A stretch of 64,000 bases of DNA. Origin: Halomonas sp. Bachu 37 (GTDB taxonomy: Bacteria; Pseudomonadota; Gammaproteobacteria; Pseudomonadales; Halomonadaceae). The translations under genes were made by a program, and so were the position numbers. Of the stretch, positions 1 through 8,497 are shown piece by piece. The notes below the pieces were generated by a model that worked only from the letters and a program-made list of their open reading frames with translations, was not told the DNA's origin and did not search any database. The stretch spans positions 1,736,001-1,800,000 of the forward strand of contig NZ_CP137552.1 in the NCBI RefSeq assembly GCF_039691755.1. The letters run 5' to 3'. Position 1 is the first letter of the stretch, and each line of letters starts with the position of its first letter.

Positions 1-1
1 G

Positions 2-133
2 CTATCCATCACGCCCATGTACGATGAAGCCGATGAATTGACCTATTACATCGGCGTACAGAAGGATGTCACCGCACTGATGGAAGCCCAGCACGAGCTG
101 GAGCGCCTAAAAGCCGAGCACGCCGATAAATAG
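2..133 (+). CDS. C-terminal end of a PAS/LOV-type sensory protein (partial)
   Basis: The window opens inside this reading frame, and only the last 43 residues before the TAG stop are visible. The segment reads like the final beta strands of a PAS domain of the LOV type: a turn with acidic residues (YDEADELTYYIGVQKDVT), followed by a short helix rich in Glu, Lys and Leu that resembles the start of a signalling coiled coil. In such proteins the PAS fold senses light, redox or a ligand and passes the signal through the helix. The stop soon after the helix suggests a short PAS/LOV protein without a large output domain. The N-terminal part, including any flavin-binding cysteine, lies outside the window, so function stays open. 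Confidence 0.5.
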   Translation, partial: LSITPMYDEADELTYYIGVQKDVTALMEAQHELERLKAEHADK

Positions 134-273
134 TCAACCGAAAGCCCTTGCATTCCCTTGTCGATGGCGGTATATAGCCGCAATGCGCCGGCAACGGCGA
201 CTTGGTGCTTCGACAACAACTGCCGAAGCAGTGCGTGGCGCCGGCACAGCCGGCCTGGGTTGGAGGGCCTCGT

Positions 274-492
274 ATGAGCCGTGACCCCTTGAATCGTGAC
301 TTCAGTAACGAAACACTGGATTCGCAAGACGATTTCGACACCCTGGAAGCGGTCAATGATGACCACTACGGGCGTAGCAAGAGTTCCAGCAAGGCGGATA
401 CGCTACGCGCTCGCCGCCGGGTGGAAGCCCTGCTCGAAGCGCGACGCTTGCAACGCGCCATCGAAGATGACTGGGGCGACGAGGAAGAATAA
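274..492 (+). CDS. small acidic protein, PA3496-like family (tentative)
   Basis: A 72-residue protein with no signal peptide or membrane segment. The first half is polar and acidic (DSQDDFDTLE). The second half is a predicted helix of alternating basic and acidic residues (RARRRVEALLEARRLQRAIE) ending in DDWGDEEE. The start was chosen because a GGAGGG sequence lies seven bases before this ATG; an upstream in-frame ATG lacks one. The helical Arg/Leu pattern recalls the small gammaproteobacterial family annotated after P. aeruginosa PA3496, but that is from memory. It stands alone, 156 bp before ettA on the same strand. No biochemical role can be read from the sequence. Confidence 0.5.
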   Translation: MSRDPLNRDFSNETLDSQDDFDTLEAVNDDHYGRSKSSSKADTLRARRRVEALLEARRLQRAIEDDWGDEEE

Positions 493-648
493 CGCCCTGG
501 CCGGTTCCCGGCCGCCCGTTGACCGCGAAGCGTGAAGCGTGAAGTCCACCAGGCGACACTGGCCTTTCCCGGTGTCGGCCACTATCATCTGGCGTACCCG
601 AACAAGCTGGGCTTGTTTTCACTTCGATCTTCAACATAACGGATTTCC

Positions 649-2310
649 ATGGCGCAATACGTCTTTACCATGAACCGGGTCGGCAAGGTCGTGCCGCCCA
701 AGAAGCATATCCTCAAGGATATTTCCCTCTCTTTCTTTCCCGGCGCCAAGATAGGTGTGCTGGGTCTCAACGGCGCGGGCAAATCTACCTTGCTGCGTAT
801 CATGGCCGGTGTCGACAAGGAGTTCGAAGGCGAAGCCCGGGCCATGCCCGGCATCAATGTCGGCTACCTTCCCCAGGAACCCGAGCTCGACGACGAGAAG
901 AGCGTCCGTGAAACGGTCGAGGAGTCTCTCGGCGCCCTCAAGGAAGCCCAGGAGAAGCTCGACGCGGTCTATGCAGCTTACGCCGAACCCGATGCCGATT
1001 TCGATGCACTGGCCAGCGAGCAGGCCCGGCTGGAAAATATCATTGAAGCTGCCGATGCCCACAACATCGAGCGCAAGCTCGAAGTGGCGGCGGAAGCTCT
1101 ACGCCTGCCCCCCTGGGACGCCAAGGTGGGCAATCTTTCCGGTGGCGAACGGCGCCGCGTGGCGCTCTGCCGCCTACTGCTCTCCAGCCCCGACATGCTG
1201 CTGCTAGACGAGCCGACCAACCATCTGGACGCCGAGTCCGTGGCCTGGCTGGAGCGTTTTCTACATGATTACAGTGGCACCGTGGTAGCGATCACCCACG
1301 ACCGTTACTTCCTGGATAACGTGGCCGGCTGGATTCTCGAGCTCGACCGCGGCCAGGGCATCCCCTTCGAAGGCAACTATTCGCAGTGGCTGGAGCAGAA
1401 GGAGCAGCGCCTGGCGCAGGAGTCCAAGCAGGAGGCCTCGCGTCAGAAAGCCATCAAGCAGGAACTCGAGTGGGTGCGCAGCAACACCAAGGGGCGTCAG
1501 GCCAAGAGCAAGGCGCGTCTGAATCGCTTCGAGGAGATGCAATCCGGTGATTTCCAAAAGCGCAACGAAACCAACGAGATCTATATTCCACCCGGCCCGC
1601 GCCTGGGCGACAAGGTCATCGAATTCCACGACGTTGCCAAGCGCTTCGACGACAAGCTGCTGTACCAGGATCTCTCCTTTACCGTGCCGCCTGGCGCCAT
1701 CGTGGGTATCGTCGGCGGTAATGGCGCGGGTAAATCGACCCTGTTCAAGTTGATTACCGGCGCCGAGCAGCCCGATGCCGGCGAAGTGGTAATCGGTGAT
1801 ACGGTGAAGATCGCCTACGTCGAGCAGCTGCGCGACGCCCTGGACGACAAGCAGACGGTATGGGAAGCGGTGTCCGATGGACAGGACATCCTCAATATCA
1901 ATGGCTACGAAGTGCCGTCGCGGGCCTATGTCGGCCGCTTCAACTTCAAGGGCAACGATCAGCAGAAGCGCCTCGATGAACTCTCGGGCGGTGAACGCGG
2001 CCGCTTGCAGTTGGCGCAAACCCTGAAGCAGGGGGCCAACGTGCTGCTGCTGGACGAGCCATCCAACGATCTGGATATCGAAACCCTGCGCGCCCTGGAA
2101 GAAGCGCTGCTGGCCTTCCCCGGTTGCGCCATGGTGATTTCCCACGACCGTTGGTTCCTGGACCGTATCGCCACGCACATCCTGGCCTTCGAAGGCGATT
2201 CGGAAGTGGTGTTCTTCGACGGCAACTATACCGATTACGAAGAAGAGCACAGAAAGCGCGTCGGCAACGACACGCCCAAGCGCATGAAGTACAAGCGTAT
2301 CGATGCCTAG
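649..2310 (+). CDS. ettA: energy-dependent translational throttle protein EttA (ABC-F ATPase)
   Basis: A soluble ABC-F protein of 553 residues, close to the usual 555. It has two ATP-binding cassettes and no membrane domain. The first Walker A is GLNGAGKST (residues 39-47), followed by an LSGGERRR signature and LLLDEPTNHLDA Walker B. The second half repeats these with GGNGAGKST, LSGGERGR and LLLDEPSNDLDIE. The linker between them is basic and Lys/Gln-rich, as expected for the P-site tRNA-interaction motif region. In characterised members EttA binds the ribosomal E site and gates the first elongation steps according to the ATP/ADP ratio. It is monocistronic, followed by a strong terminator facing the convergent coq7 gene. 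Confidence 0.96.
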   Translation: MAQYVFTMNRVGKVVPPKKHILKDISLSFFPGAKIGVLGLNGAGKSTLLRIMAGVDKEFEGEARAMPGINVGYLPQEPELDDEKSVRETVEESLGALKEAQEKLDAVYAAYAEPDADFDALASEQARLENIIEAADAHNIERKLEVAAEALRLPPWDAKVGNLSGGERRRVALCRLLLSSPDMLLLDEPTNHLDAESVAWLERFLHDYSGTVVAITHDRYFLDNVAGWILELDRGQGIPFEGNYSQWLEQKEQRLAQESKQEASRQKAIKQELEWVRSNTKGRQAKSKARLNRFEEMQSGDFQKRNETNEIYIPPGPRLGDKVIEFHDVAKRFDDKLLYQDLSFTVPPGAIVGIVGGNGAGKSTLFKLITGAEQPDAGEVVIGDTVKIAYVEQLRDALDDKQTVWEAVSDGQDILNINGYEVPSRAYVGRFNFKGNDQQKRLDELSGGERGRLQLAQTLKQGANVLLLDEPSNDLDIETLRALEEALLAFPGCAMVISHDRWFLDRIATHILAFEGDSEVVFFDGNYTDYEEEHRKRVGNDTPKRMKYKRIDA

Positions 2311-2347
2311 GCGAACGGTTCCCACCCGTTCAAGAAGCGCATAACGC

Positions 2348-2378
2348 ACGAGGCCCCGATCATCGATCGGGGCCTCGT
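2348..2378. terminator. bidirectional terminator hairpin between ettA and coq7
   Basis: A perfect 13-bp inverted repeat (ACGAGGCCCCGAT with its complement) closes a five-base loop. It sits 37 bp after the ettA stop and about 55 bp beyond the coq7 stop on the other strand. The T tract is weak on both sides, so termination may be leaky or helped by other factors. Confidence 0.75.
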
Positions 2379-2416
2379 CGCTTCACGCGGGTCGTTATTA
2401 CGTTATAGAACGGTAA

Positions 2417-2442
2417 CTGGTTACAGGCGCTGGTTACAGGCG
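2417..2442. repeat. 13-bp tandem duplication across the coq7 stop codon
   Basis: Two perfect adjacent copies of CTGGTTACAGGCG. One copy contains the last codons and TAA stop of coq7 (minus strand); the other lies just downstream and repeats the same Leu-stop sequence. It looks like a simple slippage duplication that did not change the encoded protein. Confidence 0.85.
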
Positions 2443-3078
2443 ATAGACGCTCTTAGTCATCACCTTGGCCAACTTGCCCATTCCCCATTTGACGACCGTG
2501 GGGAAACGCGAACCGCCGGCTTCCCGAGCCAATTGGGCATGATGCGCCTCGTCGATGGCGATCTGCTTGAGCACGGCGCGGGAGCGGTGATCGCCCTGGG
2601 GCAGGTCTCGCATATGCTCATCCAGGTGCTTGCCCACCTGCTCTTCGGTGGCCGCCAGGAATCCCAGGCTCAGGCTGTCGCCGATTACCCCGGCGGCGGC
2701 TCCCATGCCGAAAGACGCCACGTAGAAGAGCGGATTCAGTTGACTGGGGCGTCCTCCCAACTCCTGCAGGCGCTCCTCGCACCAGGCCAGGTGATCCAGT
2801 TCCTCGCGCGCCGCCTGGTCCATGCGGTGACGTAGCTGGGGCAGCGTGGCGGTGAAGCCCTGGCCCTGGTACAAGGCTTGGGCGCAAACTTCACCGGTAT
2901 GATTGATACGCATCAAACCTTGGGCGTGGCGCCGCTCGCGCTCATCCATGGGTTCATCGAGGATATCCGCCGTGGCCGGAGAAGGTCGATCGGGACGAAC
3001 CGCCTGGGGCTGCAAGGTACGCAGGACGGTGTCGAACTGGTGTATCAGGTTATCCGTGCGACTGAGATGGCGTTGCAT
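2434..3078 (-). CDS. coq7: 2-polyprenyl-3-methyl-6-methoxy-1,4-benzoquinone monooxygenase (Coq7)
   Basis: Ubiquinone biosynthesis hydroxylase of the di-iron carboxylate family, 214 residues. It is the Coq7/Cat5 type that replaces UbiF in many gammaproteobacteria and makes 3-demethylubiquinol. The metal ligands fit the family: Glu63 in NHTGE, Glu93 and His96 in EELDH, Glu145 in ATEEQ, and Glu177 with His180 in DEAHH. These form two EXXH-type repeats in a four-helix bundle. The enzyme acts at the inner face of the cytoplasmic membrane. The gene is transcribed alone, convergent to ettA. Its stop codon lies inside a 13-bp tandem duplication. Confidence 0.95.
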   Translation of the reverse strand: MQRHLSRTDNLIHQFDTVLRTLQPQAVRPDRPSPATADILDEPMDERERRHAQGLMRINHTGEVCAQALYQGQGFTATLPQLRHRMDQAAREELDHLAWCEERLQELGGRPSQLNPLFYVASFGMGAAAGVIGDSLSLGFLAATEEQVGKHLDEHMRDLPQGDHRSRAVLKQIAIDEAHHAQLAREAGGSRFPTVVKWGMGKLAKVMTKSVYRL

Positions 3079-3152
3079 GGTGTTCTCCTGCGGGACTTTA
3101 GTGACCAGATGGCAACCGTATCAGGCATGAGCTCCCTTCACACACCTGCCCT

Positions 3153-3494
3153 TTAACCGGCGGGCCAGGCGAAGGGACGTCCCCCCATCAGGTGCATATG
3201 GATATGGTAGACCGTCTGGCCGCCATGCTCGTTGCAATTCATCACCACGCGATAGCCGTCCTCGGCGAAGCCCAGCTGCCGGGCCAGCTTCGCGGCGGTG
3301 AACTGCAGACGACCGACGAGCGCCAGGTCCTGCTCCTGCACGTCATTCAAGGTAGCGATATGCTGCTTGGGAACAATGAGGATATGAGTGGGGGCTTGCG
3401 GCGCGATATCGTTGAACGCCAGCACTTCGTCGTCCTCGTAGACGATATCCGACGGAATTTCGCGATTGATGATCTTGCAGAACAGGCAATCCAT
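3153..3494 (-). CDS. HIT-family nucleotide-binding protein (HinT-like)
   Basis: A 113-residue histidine-triad protein. The catalytic signature HIHMH is at residues 97-101 near the C terminus, and CLFCKI near the N terminus is typical of HinT-type purine nucleoside phosphoramidases. Such proteins hydrolyse AMP-lysine or similar phosphoramidates as cytosolic dimers. The start was set at MDCLFCK because a GAGGAGC ribosome-binding site sits seven bases upstream. A longer in-frame version would add 13 residues without such a site. Neighbours coq7 (downstream, same strand) and prkB (upstream) give no pathway hint. Confidence 0.9.
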   Translation of the reverse strand: MDCLFCKIINREIPSDIVYEDDEVLAFNDIAPQAPTHILIVPKQHIATLNDVQEQDLALVGRLQFTAAKLARQLGFAEDGYRVVMNCNEHGGQTVYHIHMHLMGGRPFAWPAG

Positions 3495-3585
3495 AGAAAA
3501 AGCTCCTCGTTTATTATTTGGCGCCCCGCTCATGGGCCGCCCGGTGTATCTTCGGGCTCGGACGGTTACCGGGACAGTTACCCGT

Positions 3586-4458
3586 TCAGCGGAAACGCCG
3601 CTGAGCGAGAAGATGACGAACCAGTGGTGCCAGGATCAGCTCCATCGCCAGCGACATGCGTGCGCCGGGCACTACAAGGGTATGGGGGCGTGTCATGAAG
3701 GAATCCTTGATCATCGCCAGTAACCAGGGGAAATCCACCGTGGACGGATCGCGAAAGCGGATCACCACGAAGGATTCGGAATCGGTGGGAATGTCCTGGA
3801 CCTCGAAGGGGTTAGAGGTATCCACCGTCGGCACACGCTGGAAGTTGATATGGGTCCGCGAGAACTGGGGCTGGATATAACGCACGTAATCGTCCATGCG
3901 TCCCAGGATGGTATCGATCACCGCTTCCTGGGAGTAGCCTCGCAGCTTGGTGTCGCGGTCGATCTTCTGAATCCACTCCAGGTTGAGCGTCGGCGCCACG
4001 CCGACCAGCAGGTCCACGTGGCGGGCGATATCGTGCTCCTCGGTGACCAGGCCGCCGTGAAGCCCTTCGTAGAACAGCAGGTCCGTGCCGCAGGGCAGCG
4101 CCTGCCACTCGGTAAAGGTGCCGACACGGCACCCGGCCTCGATCATCTGCTTGTCTTCGGCATGAATGTAGTGTCGATACGTGCCGGTACCGTGTTCGCC
4201 GTATTCGCTCAGCAGGGCTTCCAGGCGGTCGAGCAGGTTGGCTTCCACCGCGAAGTGGGACAGCTCGTCCTTGCGTTCGGGCTCGTCGCGGAAGATACGG
4301 TGCAGGTCGTCACGGGTATAGCGATGGAAGGCATCGCCATCGACGATTGCGGCATGCACATCCTCGCGCTGGAACATGCGTTCGAAGCTGCGCCTCACCG
4401 TGGTGGTACCGGCACCCGAGGAGCCGGTTACCGCGATGACCGGGTATTCCCGCGACAT
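3586..4458 (-). CDS. prkB: phosphoribulokinase (PrkB-type)
   Basis: A 290-residue kinase starting [17 protein letters not shown], with the P-loop GSSGAGTTT at residues 12-20. Length and motifs match the proteobacterial class I phosphoribulokinase family that phosphorylates ribulose-5-phosphate. No RuBisCO or other Calvin-cycle gene is in the window. Homologues of this kind are common in heterotrophic gammaproteobacteria, where the physiological role is not settled. The start codon overlaps the stop of the upstream thioesterase gene as TGATG, so the two are almost surely translationally coupled. The ATG choice follows that overlap; the longer in-frame extension falls inside the neighbour. Confidence 0.88.
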   Translation of the reverse strand: MSREYPVIAVTGSSGAGTTTVRRSFERMFQREDVHAAIVDGDAFHRYTRDDLHRIFRDEPERKDELSHFAVEANLLDRLEALLSEYGEHGTGTYRHYIHAEDKQMIEAGCRVGTFTEWQALPCGTDLLFYEGLHGGLVTEEHDIARHVDLLVGVAPTLNLEWIQKIDRDTKLRGYSQEAVIDTILGRMDDYVRYIQPQFSRTHINFQRVPTVDTSNPFEVQDIPTDSESFVVIRFRDPSTVDFPWLLAMIKDSFMTRPHTLVVPGARMSLAMELILAPLVRHLLAQRRFR

Positions 4459-4895
4459 CAGGCTCGTTCCACCGAAGAAAACGCCGACACTAAGGCCGGG
4501 GGAATCGCCACGGGGCGGCCAGTCTGCATGTCGATCAGCAACTTGTTGAGTCTGGCGAGCGCCACCACGGTGCCATCCTCCTTGAGGATGCGATGATAGA
4601 CAGTCAGTGCCTTGCCTTCGGGAGCGGGGATAGCGGTTTCCACCATCAGGGCGTCGGGCCATCGGGCTTCACTCTGGTACTGTACGGCTAGATCTACCAC
4701 CACGCTGGGATAGCCGTGCATGTCCCACTCCACCAGGTTCACCGCGGCCAGGGCCTGGATGCGCGCTTCATGCAGTATTGAAACCAGCGCATCGTGCCCC
4801 AGGTGGCGTCCGTAGTTCATGTCGGTCACTCTCACCGTCATCGGGTGGCGGTGAATGACGGCGTCGTGGGGAAAATCCAGCTTCACTCGTTCCAT
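4458..4895 (-). CDS. hot-dog fold acyl-CoA thioesterase (YbgC/FadM type)
   Basis: A 145-residue single hot-dog domain protein. The motif TDMNYGRHLGHD (residues 24-35) carries the catalytic-type Asp of the 4-hydroxybenzoyl-CoA thioesterase-like family and the following YGxHLxxD. The region around HEARIQAL forms the central helix, and VVVDLAVQYQSEARWPD the next strand. Such enzymes cleave acyl-CoA thioesters in the cytosol; the substrate cannot be read from sequence. It lies 50 bp after purD and overlaps prkB by TGATG, giving an apparent purD-thioesterase-prkB transcription unit. The pairing with prkB is a conserved-looking but functionally unexplained link. Confidence 0.82.
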   Translation of the reverse strand: MERVKLDFPHDAVIHRHPMTVRVTDMNYGRHLGHDALVSILHEARIQALAAVNLVEWDMHGYPSVVVDLAVQYQSEARWPDALMVETAIPAPEGKALTVYHRILKEDGTVVALARLNKLLIDMQTGRPVAIPPALVSAFSSVERA

Positions 4896-4945
4896 GCTCG
4901 TTTCCTTGTGAGTATCGACTGTCGCAAGTGGCGAGGCCGTTGCCG

Positions 4946-6238
4946 TTATTGCGCCGTTTCCCGCGCGATCGCCCGGAAGGCGATGTCGCGGCGGTACTCG
5001 ACCCCCTGCCAATGAATCTGCTCCACCCCTGCATAGGCCTGCTGCTGAGCCAGGGAGACCTTGTCGCCGAGTGCGGTAACACACAGCACCCGACCACCGC
5101 TGGTCACCAGTTCGCCCTGATCGTTGCGTCCGGTTCCGGCCTGGAAGACCTTGCAGCCTGCCGCTTCGGCACGCTCGATCCCCTCGATCGCATCCTGCTT
5201 GCGATAGCTGCCAGGGTAGCCGCCCGCGGCCATCACCACGCCTACGGCGGCGCGCGGGTCCCACTGGCACTGCTTGCCGTCGAGCTCGCCCCGGGCTCCG
5301 GCCAGGCATAGCTCGGCCAGGTCCGATTGCAGACGCAACATGATCGGCTGGGTTTCGGGATCACCGAACCGGCAGTTGTACTCGATCACCTTGGGGTTGC
5401 CTTCGCTGTCGATCATCAAGCCGGCGTAGAGGAAACCGCTATAAGGATGTCCCTCCTCCGCCATCGCCTTCACCGTAGGCAGGATCACCCGTTCCATGAT
5501 GCGCTGGTCGACCTCGGCGGTGACCACCGGCGCGGGAGAATAGGCGCCCATGCCGCCGGTGTTGGGGCCGGTATCGCCGTCGTAGGCACGCTTGTGGTCC
5601 TGGCTGGTCGCCATGGGCAGCACGTTTTCGCCATCGACCATGACGATGAAACTGGCCTCTTCGCCATCCAGAAACTCTTCGATCACCACTTGCGCGCCGG
5701 CATCGCCGAAGGCGTTGGCTTCCAGCATGTCGCGAATGGCGGCTTCGGCTTCGGCTTCGCTCATGGCGACGATGACGCCCTTGCCCGCCGCCAGGCCATC
5801 CGCCTTGATCACGATCGGCGCGCCCACCCGGCGCAGGTAGTCGAGTGCCGGAGCCACTTCGGTGAAGGTCTGGTAGTCGGCGGTGGGAATGGCATGGCGA
5901 GCGAGGAAGTCCTTGGTGAAGGACTTGGAGCCCTCCAGCTGGGCTGCCGCCTGGCTGGGGCCGAAGATCGCCAGGCCAGCCGCCTGGAAGCGATCCACCA
6001 CGCCCAGTACCAAGGGCGCCTCGGGGCCGACGATGGTCAACCCCACCTGCTCGGCGCCGGCAAAGGCTACCAGGGCATCGATATCGGTGGCGTCGATGGC
6101 GACGTTCGCCACGCTCGGCTCCATGGCGGTTCCCATATTGCCGGGCGCCACGAACACCTGTTCCACTGCCGGGGACTGGGCGACCTTCCAGGCCAACGCA
6201 TGCTCGCGGCCACCGCCGCCAATGATCAAAACCTTCAT
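4946..6238 (-). CDS. purD: phosphoribosylamine-glycine ligase (PurD)
   Basis: Second step of de novo purine synthesis: joins glycine to 5-phosphoribosylamine using ATP. The protein is 430 residues in the ATP-grasp superfamily. It has the N-terminal signature MKVLIIGGGGREHALAWK and the central GDPETQPIM family motif, with metal- and ATP-binding segments in between. Two in-frame ATGs stand six bases apart. The inner one (used here) has AAAGGA at good spacing, while for the outer one the same sequence would touch the start codon. purH, the usual partner, is not adjacent. The upstream gap holds a 26-bp duplicated sequence. Confidence 0.95.
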   Translation of the reverse strand: MKVLIIGGGGREHALAWKVAQSPAVEQVFVAPGNMGTAMEPSVANVAIDATDIDALVAFAGAEQVGLTIVGPEAPLVLGVVDRFQAAGLAIFGPSQAAAQLEGSKSFTKDFLARHAIPTADYQTFTEVAPALDYLRRVGAPIVIKADGLAAGKGVIVAMSEAEAEAAIRDMLEANAFGDAGAQVVIEEFLDGEEASFIVMVDGENVLPMATSQDHKRAYDGDTGPNTGGMGAYSPAPVVTAEVDQRIMERVILPTVKAMAEEGHPYSGFLYAGLMIDSEGNPKVIEYNCRFGDPETQPIMLRLQSDLAELCLAGARGELDGKQCQWDPRAAVGVVMAAGGYPGSYRKQDAIEGIERAEAAGCKVFQAGTGRNDQGELVTSGGRVLCVTALGDKVSLAQQQAYAGVEQIHWQGVEYRRDIAFRAIARETAQ

Positions 6239-6273
6239 CTTCATCCTTTGTTAACCGGGTAACCCGCCGCTAT

Positions 6274-6325
6274 TTTTATCACTGCTTTATATCACTGGAT
6301 TTTATCACTGCTTTATATCACTACG
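6274..6325. repeat. 26-bp tandem duplication upstream of purD
   Basis: A 26-bp unit occurs twice in a row; 23 of the bases (6274-6296 and 6300-6322) are identical and the last three differ. Each unit is itself built of two similar 13-mers around TATCACT, so the locus reads as four diverged 13-bp copies. It is AT-rich, contains no gene, and lies between phaR and purD, where the purD promoter is expected. Confidence 0.85.
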
Positions 6326-6375
6326 TGTACCGCTATGTGCCCACCACGTTCAACCTGGCTTGGCGCGGCCGGGGC

Positions 6376-6909
6376 TCACGAGTCCGGCTTGTCGATTTTG
6401 CTGTTTTTGCCGCTTTTATCGTTCTCGTCGCTTTCGGCGTCGTCTTCGTTGTCGCTGTCAGCCTTGGCCGACTGGTTGATCGTATTCTGCCAGAAGCGCA
6501 TGTTCTCTTCCGCCAGCTCACGCATGAACTCCACGGGCGAGTGGCGCATGGCCTGTTTCCACTGATTCTGCATGCGCTGCTGCTGCTCGAGCATCAGTTG
6601 TGTACCCTGCTCGAGATAGCGCGACAGCGGTAGCGGCGATGACATGGCATAGACGCGAATCAGCTGGGCCAGGAGGTCATTGGAGAACACATCGGCGTCA
6701 CTGTCGGCCTGTTCCTGCTCGATGATGATCGACAGCAGGATGGTACGCGTCAGGTCTTCGCCGCTCTTGGCATCTTCCACGCGAAACGGTTCTTCCTCAA
6801 GAATCAAGCGGCGCAAGTCTTCCAGCGTGACATAGCGACTCTGCTGGGTATCGTAAAGCCTGCGGTTGGCATATTTGCGAATTACGCGCACTGCGCCTCT
6901 CCTTATCAT
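6376..6909 (-). CDS. phaR: polyhydroxyalkanoate synthesis repressor PhaR
   Basis: A 177-residue regulator. Residues 8-35 hold the conserved DNA-binding N domain of PHB/PHA accumulation regulators (VRVIRKYANRRLYDTQQSRY), followed by the PHB_acc domain with the LRRLILEEEPF and ARS-type segments. In characterised bacteria PhaR binds both PHA granules and phasin promoters, so that phasins are made only when polymer forms. Its presence implies the strain stores polyhydroxyalkanoate, although no PHA synthase is in this window. The last about 30 residues are a Ser/Asp/Glu/Lys-rich low-complexity tail (DSDNEDDAESDENDK), longer than in compact homologues. Read on the minus strand toward purD. Confidence 0.92.
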   Translation of the reverse strand: MIRRGAVRVIRKYANRRLYDTQQSRYVTLEDLRRLILEEEPFRVEDAKSGEDLTRTILLSIIIEQEQADSDADVFSNDLLAQLIRVYAMSSPLPLSRYLEQGTQLMLEQQQRMQNQWKQAMRHSPVEFMRELAEENMRFWQNTINQSAKADSDNEDDAESDENDKSGKNSKIDKPDS

Positions 6910-6968
6910 GATGACTGCGACATATCCTTGAGCTCAGTCGCGAACCGATATCGCCACGGACCTGGGTC

Positions 6969-7023
6969 CGTATTTAACCCGGACCTTGATCGTATTTAAC
7001 CCGGACCTTGATCGTATTTAACC
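6969..7023. repeat. 22-bp tandem repeat, 2.5 copies, between phaR and rsmE
   Basis: Two perfect adjacent copies of a 22-bp unit beginning CGTATTTAACCCGGACC (6969-6990 and 6991-7012), followed by the first 11 bases of a third. It lies in the gap between divergent phaR and rsmE, where both promoters must reside. The TATTTAA core recurs at a two-helical-turn spacing, so a protein-binding role is possible but unproven. Confidence 0.88.
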
Positions 7024-7151
7024 ATAGGGGGTTACGGCTGATGCTGGTATTGTGCCTGCACCATACGCCCATGCAAGGTAGCAGACGATAAATAGACGTC
7101 CCGCCTTGCCATGCCTGCCTTTTTCCAGCGAGACAGTAGCGTCGCCCGACC

Positions 7152-7865
7152 ATGAACCTGATCCTGATCGACCCCAACGACTACCAAACATCTGGTGCCA
7201 TTCGCATTACCGATCCACGCCGCCTGCGCCATTTGCATGAGGTGCATCGCGCCAGTATCGGCGATTGCCTCAGCGTGGGCATTCAGGGCGGCAACATGGG
7301 TACGGCCATTCTCACCCGGCTGGATGACCAGGCGGCGCACTTCGAACTGCAAGCGCTCGAGCAAGCGCCTCCCGCTCCCCTGCCGGTCCACTTGGTGCTG
7401 GCCCTGCCGCGCCCGCGGATGCTGGCGCGCACGCTGGAGCACGTCACCGCCCTCGGCGTGAAGCAACTGACACTGCTCAATACCCAGCGTGTCGAGAAGA
7501 GCTACTGGCAGTCCCCCGAACTGCGCGAGGAAAAGATTCGTCAGCACCTGATCCTGGGACTCGAACAGGCGCGTGACACGCAGCTGCCGGAAATTACCCT
7601 GGCCAAGGGGTTCAGGCCGTTTGTGGAAGACCGGTTGCCGGAACTGCTGGCCCAGCGAAACGGGCTGGTGGCACATCCCGGCATGCCACAGGCCTGCCCT
7701 CGGGGAGTCAGCGAGTCTACGCTGCTGTTGGTGGGACCGGAAGGTGGCTTCATCCCCTGGGAGGTCGAGCAGCTATTGCAGGCGGGATGCGCGGGGATTC
7801 ATATGGGCCCGCGCATCCTGCGGGTGGAAACCGCCGTCACCGCTCTGCTGGCGCGGCTATTCTAA
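7152..7865 (+). CDS. rsmE: 16S rRNA (uracil1498-N3)-methyltransferase RsmE
   Basis: A 237-residue SPOUT-class methyltransferase that uses S-adenosylmethionine to methylate U1498 of 16S rRNA in the assembled 30S subunit. The N-terminal part is a small PUA-like beta domain (residues 1-70). The C-terminal part carries the trefoil-knot motifs LLVGPEGGF and GPRILRVETA. Both are diagnostic for RsmE. The gene is divergent from phaR and ends ten bases from the convergent protease gene, leaving no room for a conventional terminator. Confidence 0.95.
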   Translation: MNLILIDPNDYQTSGAIRITDPRRLRHLHEVHRASIGDCLSVGIQGGNMGTAILTRLDDQAAHFELQALEQAPPAPLPVHLVLALPRPRMLARTLEHVTALGVKQLTLLNTQRVEKSYWQSPELREEKIRQHLILGLEQARDTQLPEITLAKGFRPFVEDRLPELLAQRNGLVAHPGMPQACPRGVSESTLLLVGPEGGFIPWEVEQLLQAGCAGIHMGPRILRVETAVTALLARLF

Positions 7866-7875
7866 TCTCGTTCCT

Positions 7876-8460
7876 CTACCCTTGCTCCTCTTCGGGCTCG
7901 TGGGGTATCACCTCCGACTCCTCGGAGCATTCGGCGCTCTGCAGGAAGGTCTCGGTGACGTCCAGAAGCCCCAGATGGCCGATCGTGCGCCGCCCGAGCA
8001 GTAGCGGATAATTCATCTCTTCGCGGTCGCGCAGGCTGAACTGCTCCTCATAGTAGGTATCGCCCATGCATACCTTGAGCAGTACCACCGGGCGTTCGTC
8101 CCGGCCGCCAGCGCCGCGCACGGCAAGCTCGCGATACAGCGGACGCTCGAGGGTATCGCTGAACACCTCGCCGCTGCTCTGATCTTCGAGCTTGAGGCGA
8201 AAACGCACCCACTCTTCACCATCGCGCTCGAACAACTCGATATCCCGGGCATCCAGTGACGAGGTCAACGCCCCGCTGTCCAGCTTCGCCTTCACCTCGA
8301 TATCGCCCGGGCCCAATACCGCCTTTTCCACCCAGCCAAACACTTTCTTGTTACCGGAACCGTCGGCATGAGTGAATCCGGCAGTCAACATCAGGCCCGC
8401 CAACAAGGCGCCCAGCAATTTTCTTCCGTGACCAGCGCGACTCTTTTTGCGCAATGGCAT
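7876..8460 (-). CDS. secreted retropepsin-like aspartic endopeptidase / ATP-dependent zinc protease family
   Basis: A 194-residue protein. The N-terminal positive stretch (PLRKKSRAGHGRK) and hydrophobic helix (residues 14-30) act as a signal peptide or anchor, so the catalytic domain should be periplasmic. The core motif AKLDSGALTSSLDA, with Asp61, is the active-site loop of the retropepsin-like family that databases call putative ATP-dependent zinc protease. RimB, which matures RimK-modified ribosomal protein, is one cytosolic relative; exported versions have other, unclear roles. The C-terminal 20 residues are strongly acidic (SEESEVIPHEPEEEQG). The mltB-like gene lies just upstream on the same strand, suggesting cell-envelope context. 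Confidence 0.8.
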   Translation of the reverse strand: MPLRKKSRAGHGRKLLGALLAGLMLTAGFTHADGSGNKKVFGWVEKAVLGPGDIEVKAKLDSGALTSSLDARDIELFERDGEEWVRFRLKLEDQSSGEVFSDTLERPLYRELAVRGAGGRDERPVVLLKVCMGDTYYEEQFSLRDREEMNYPLLLGRRTIGHLGLLDVTETFLQSAECSEESEVIPHEPEEEQG

Positions 8461-8497
8461 AGGCTTTCTCCCTATAAATGATGTTACAGCGGGCTCG

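Noticed and set aside
527..544. 7-bp repeat GAAGCGT after the first small gene
   Set aside because: Only 2.6 short copies, which can arise by chance; kept only as a minor note in the repeat finding.
1261..2349. 362-codon minus-strand frame opposite ettA
   Set aside because: ettA has all ABC-F motifs, and the antisense frame has no RBS or family pattern.
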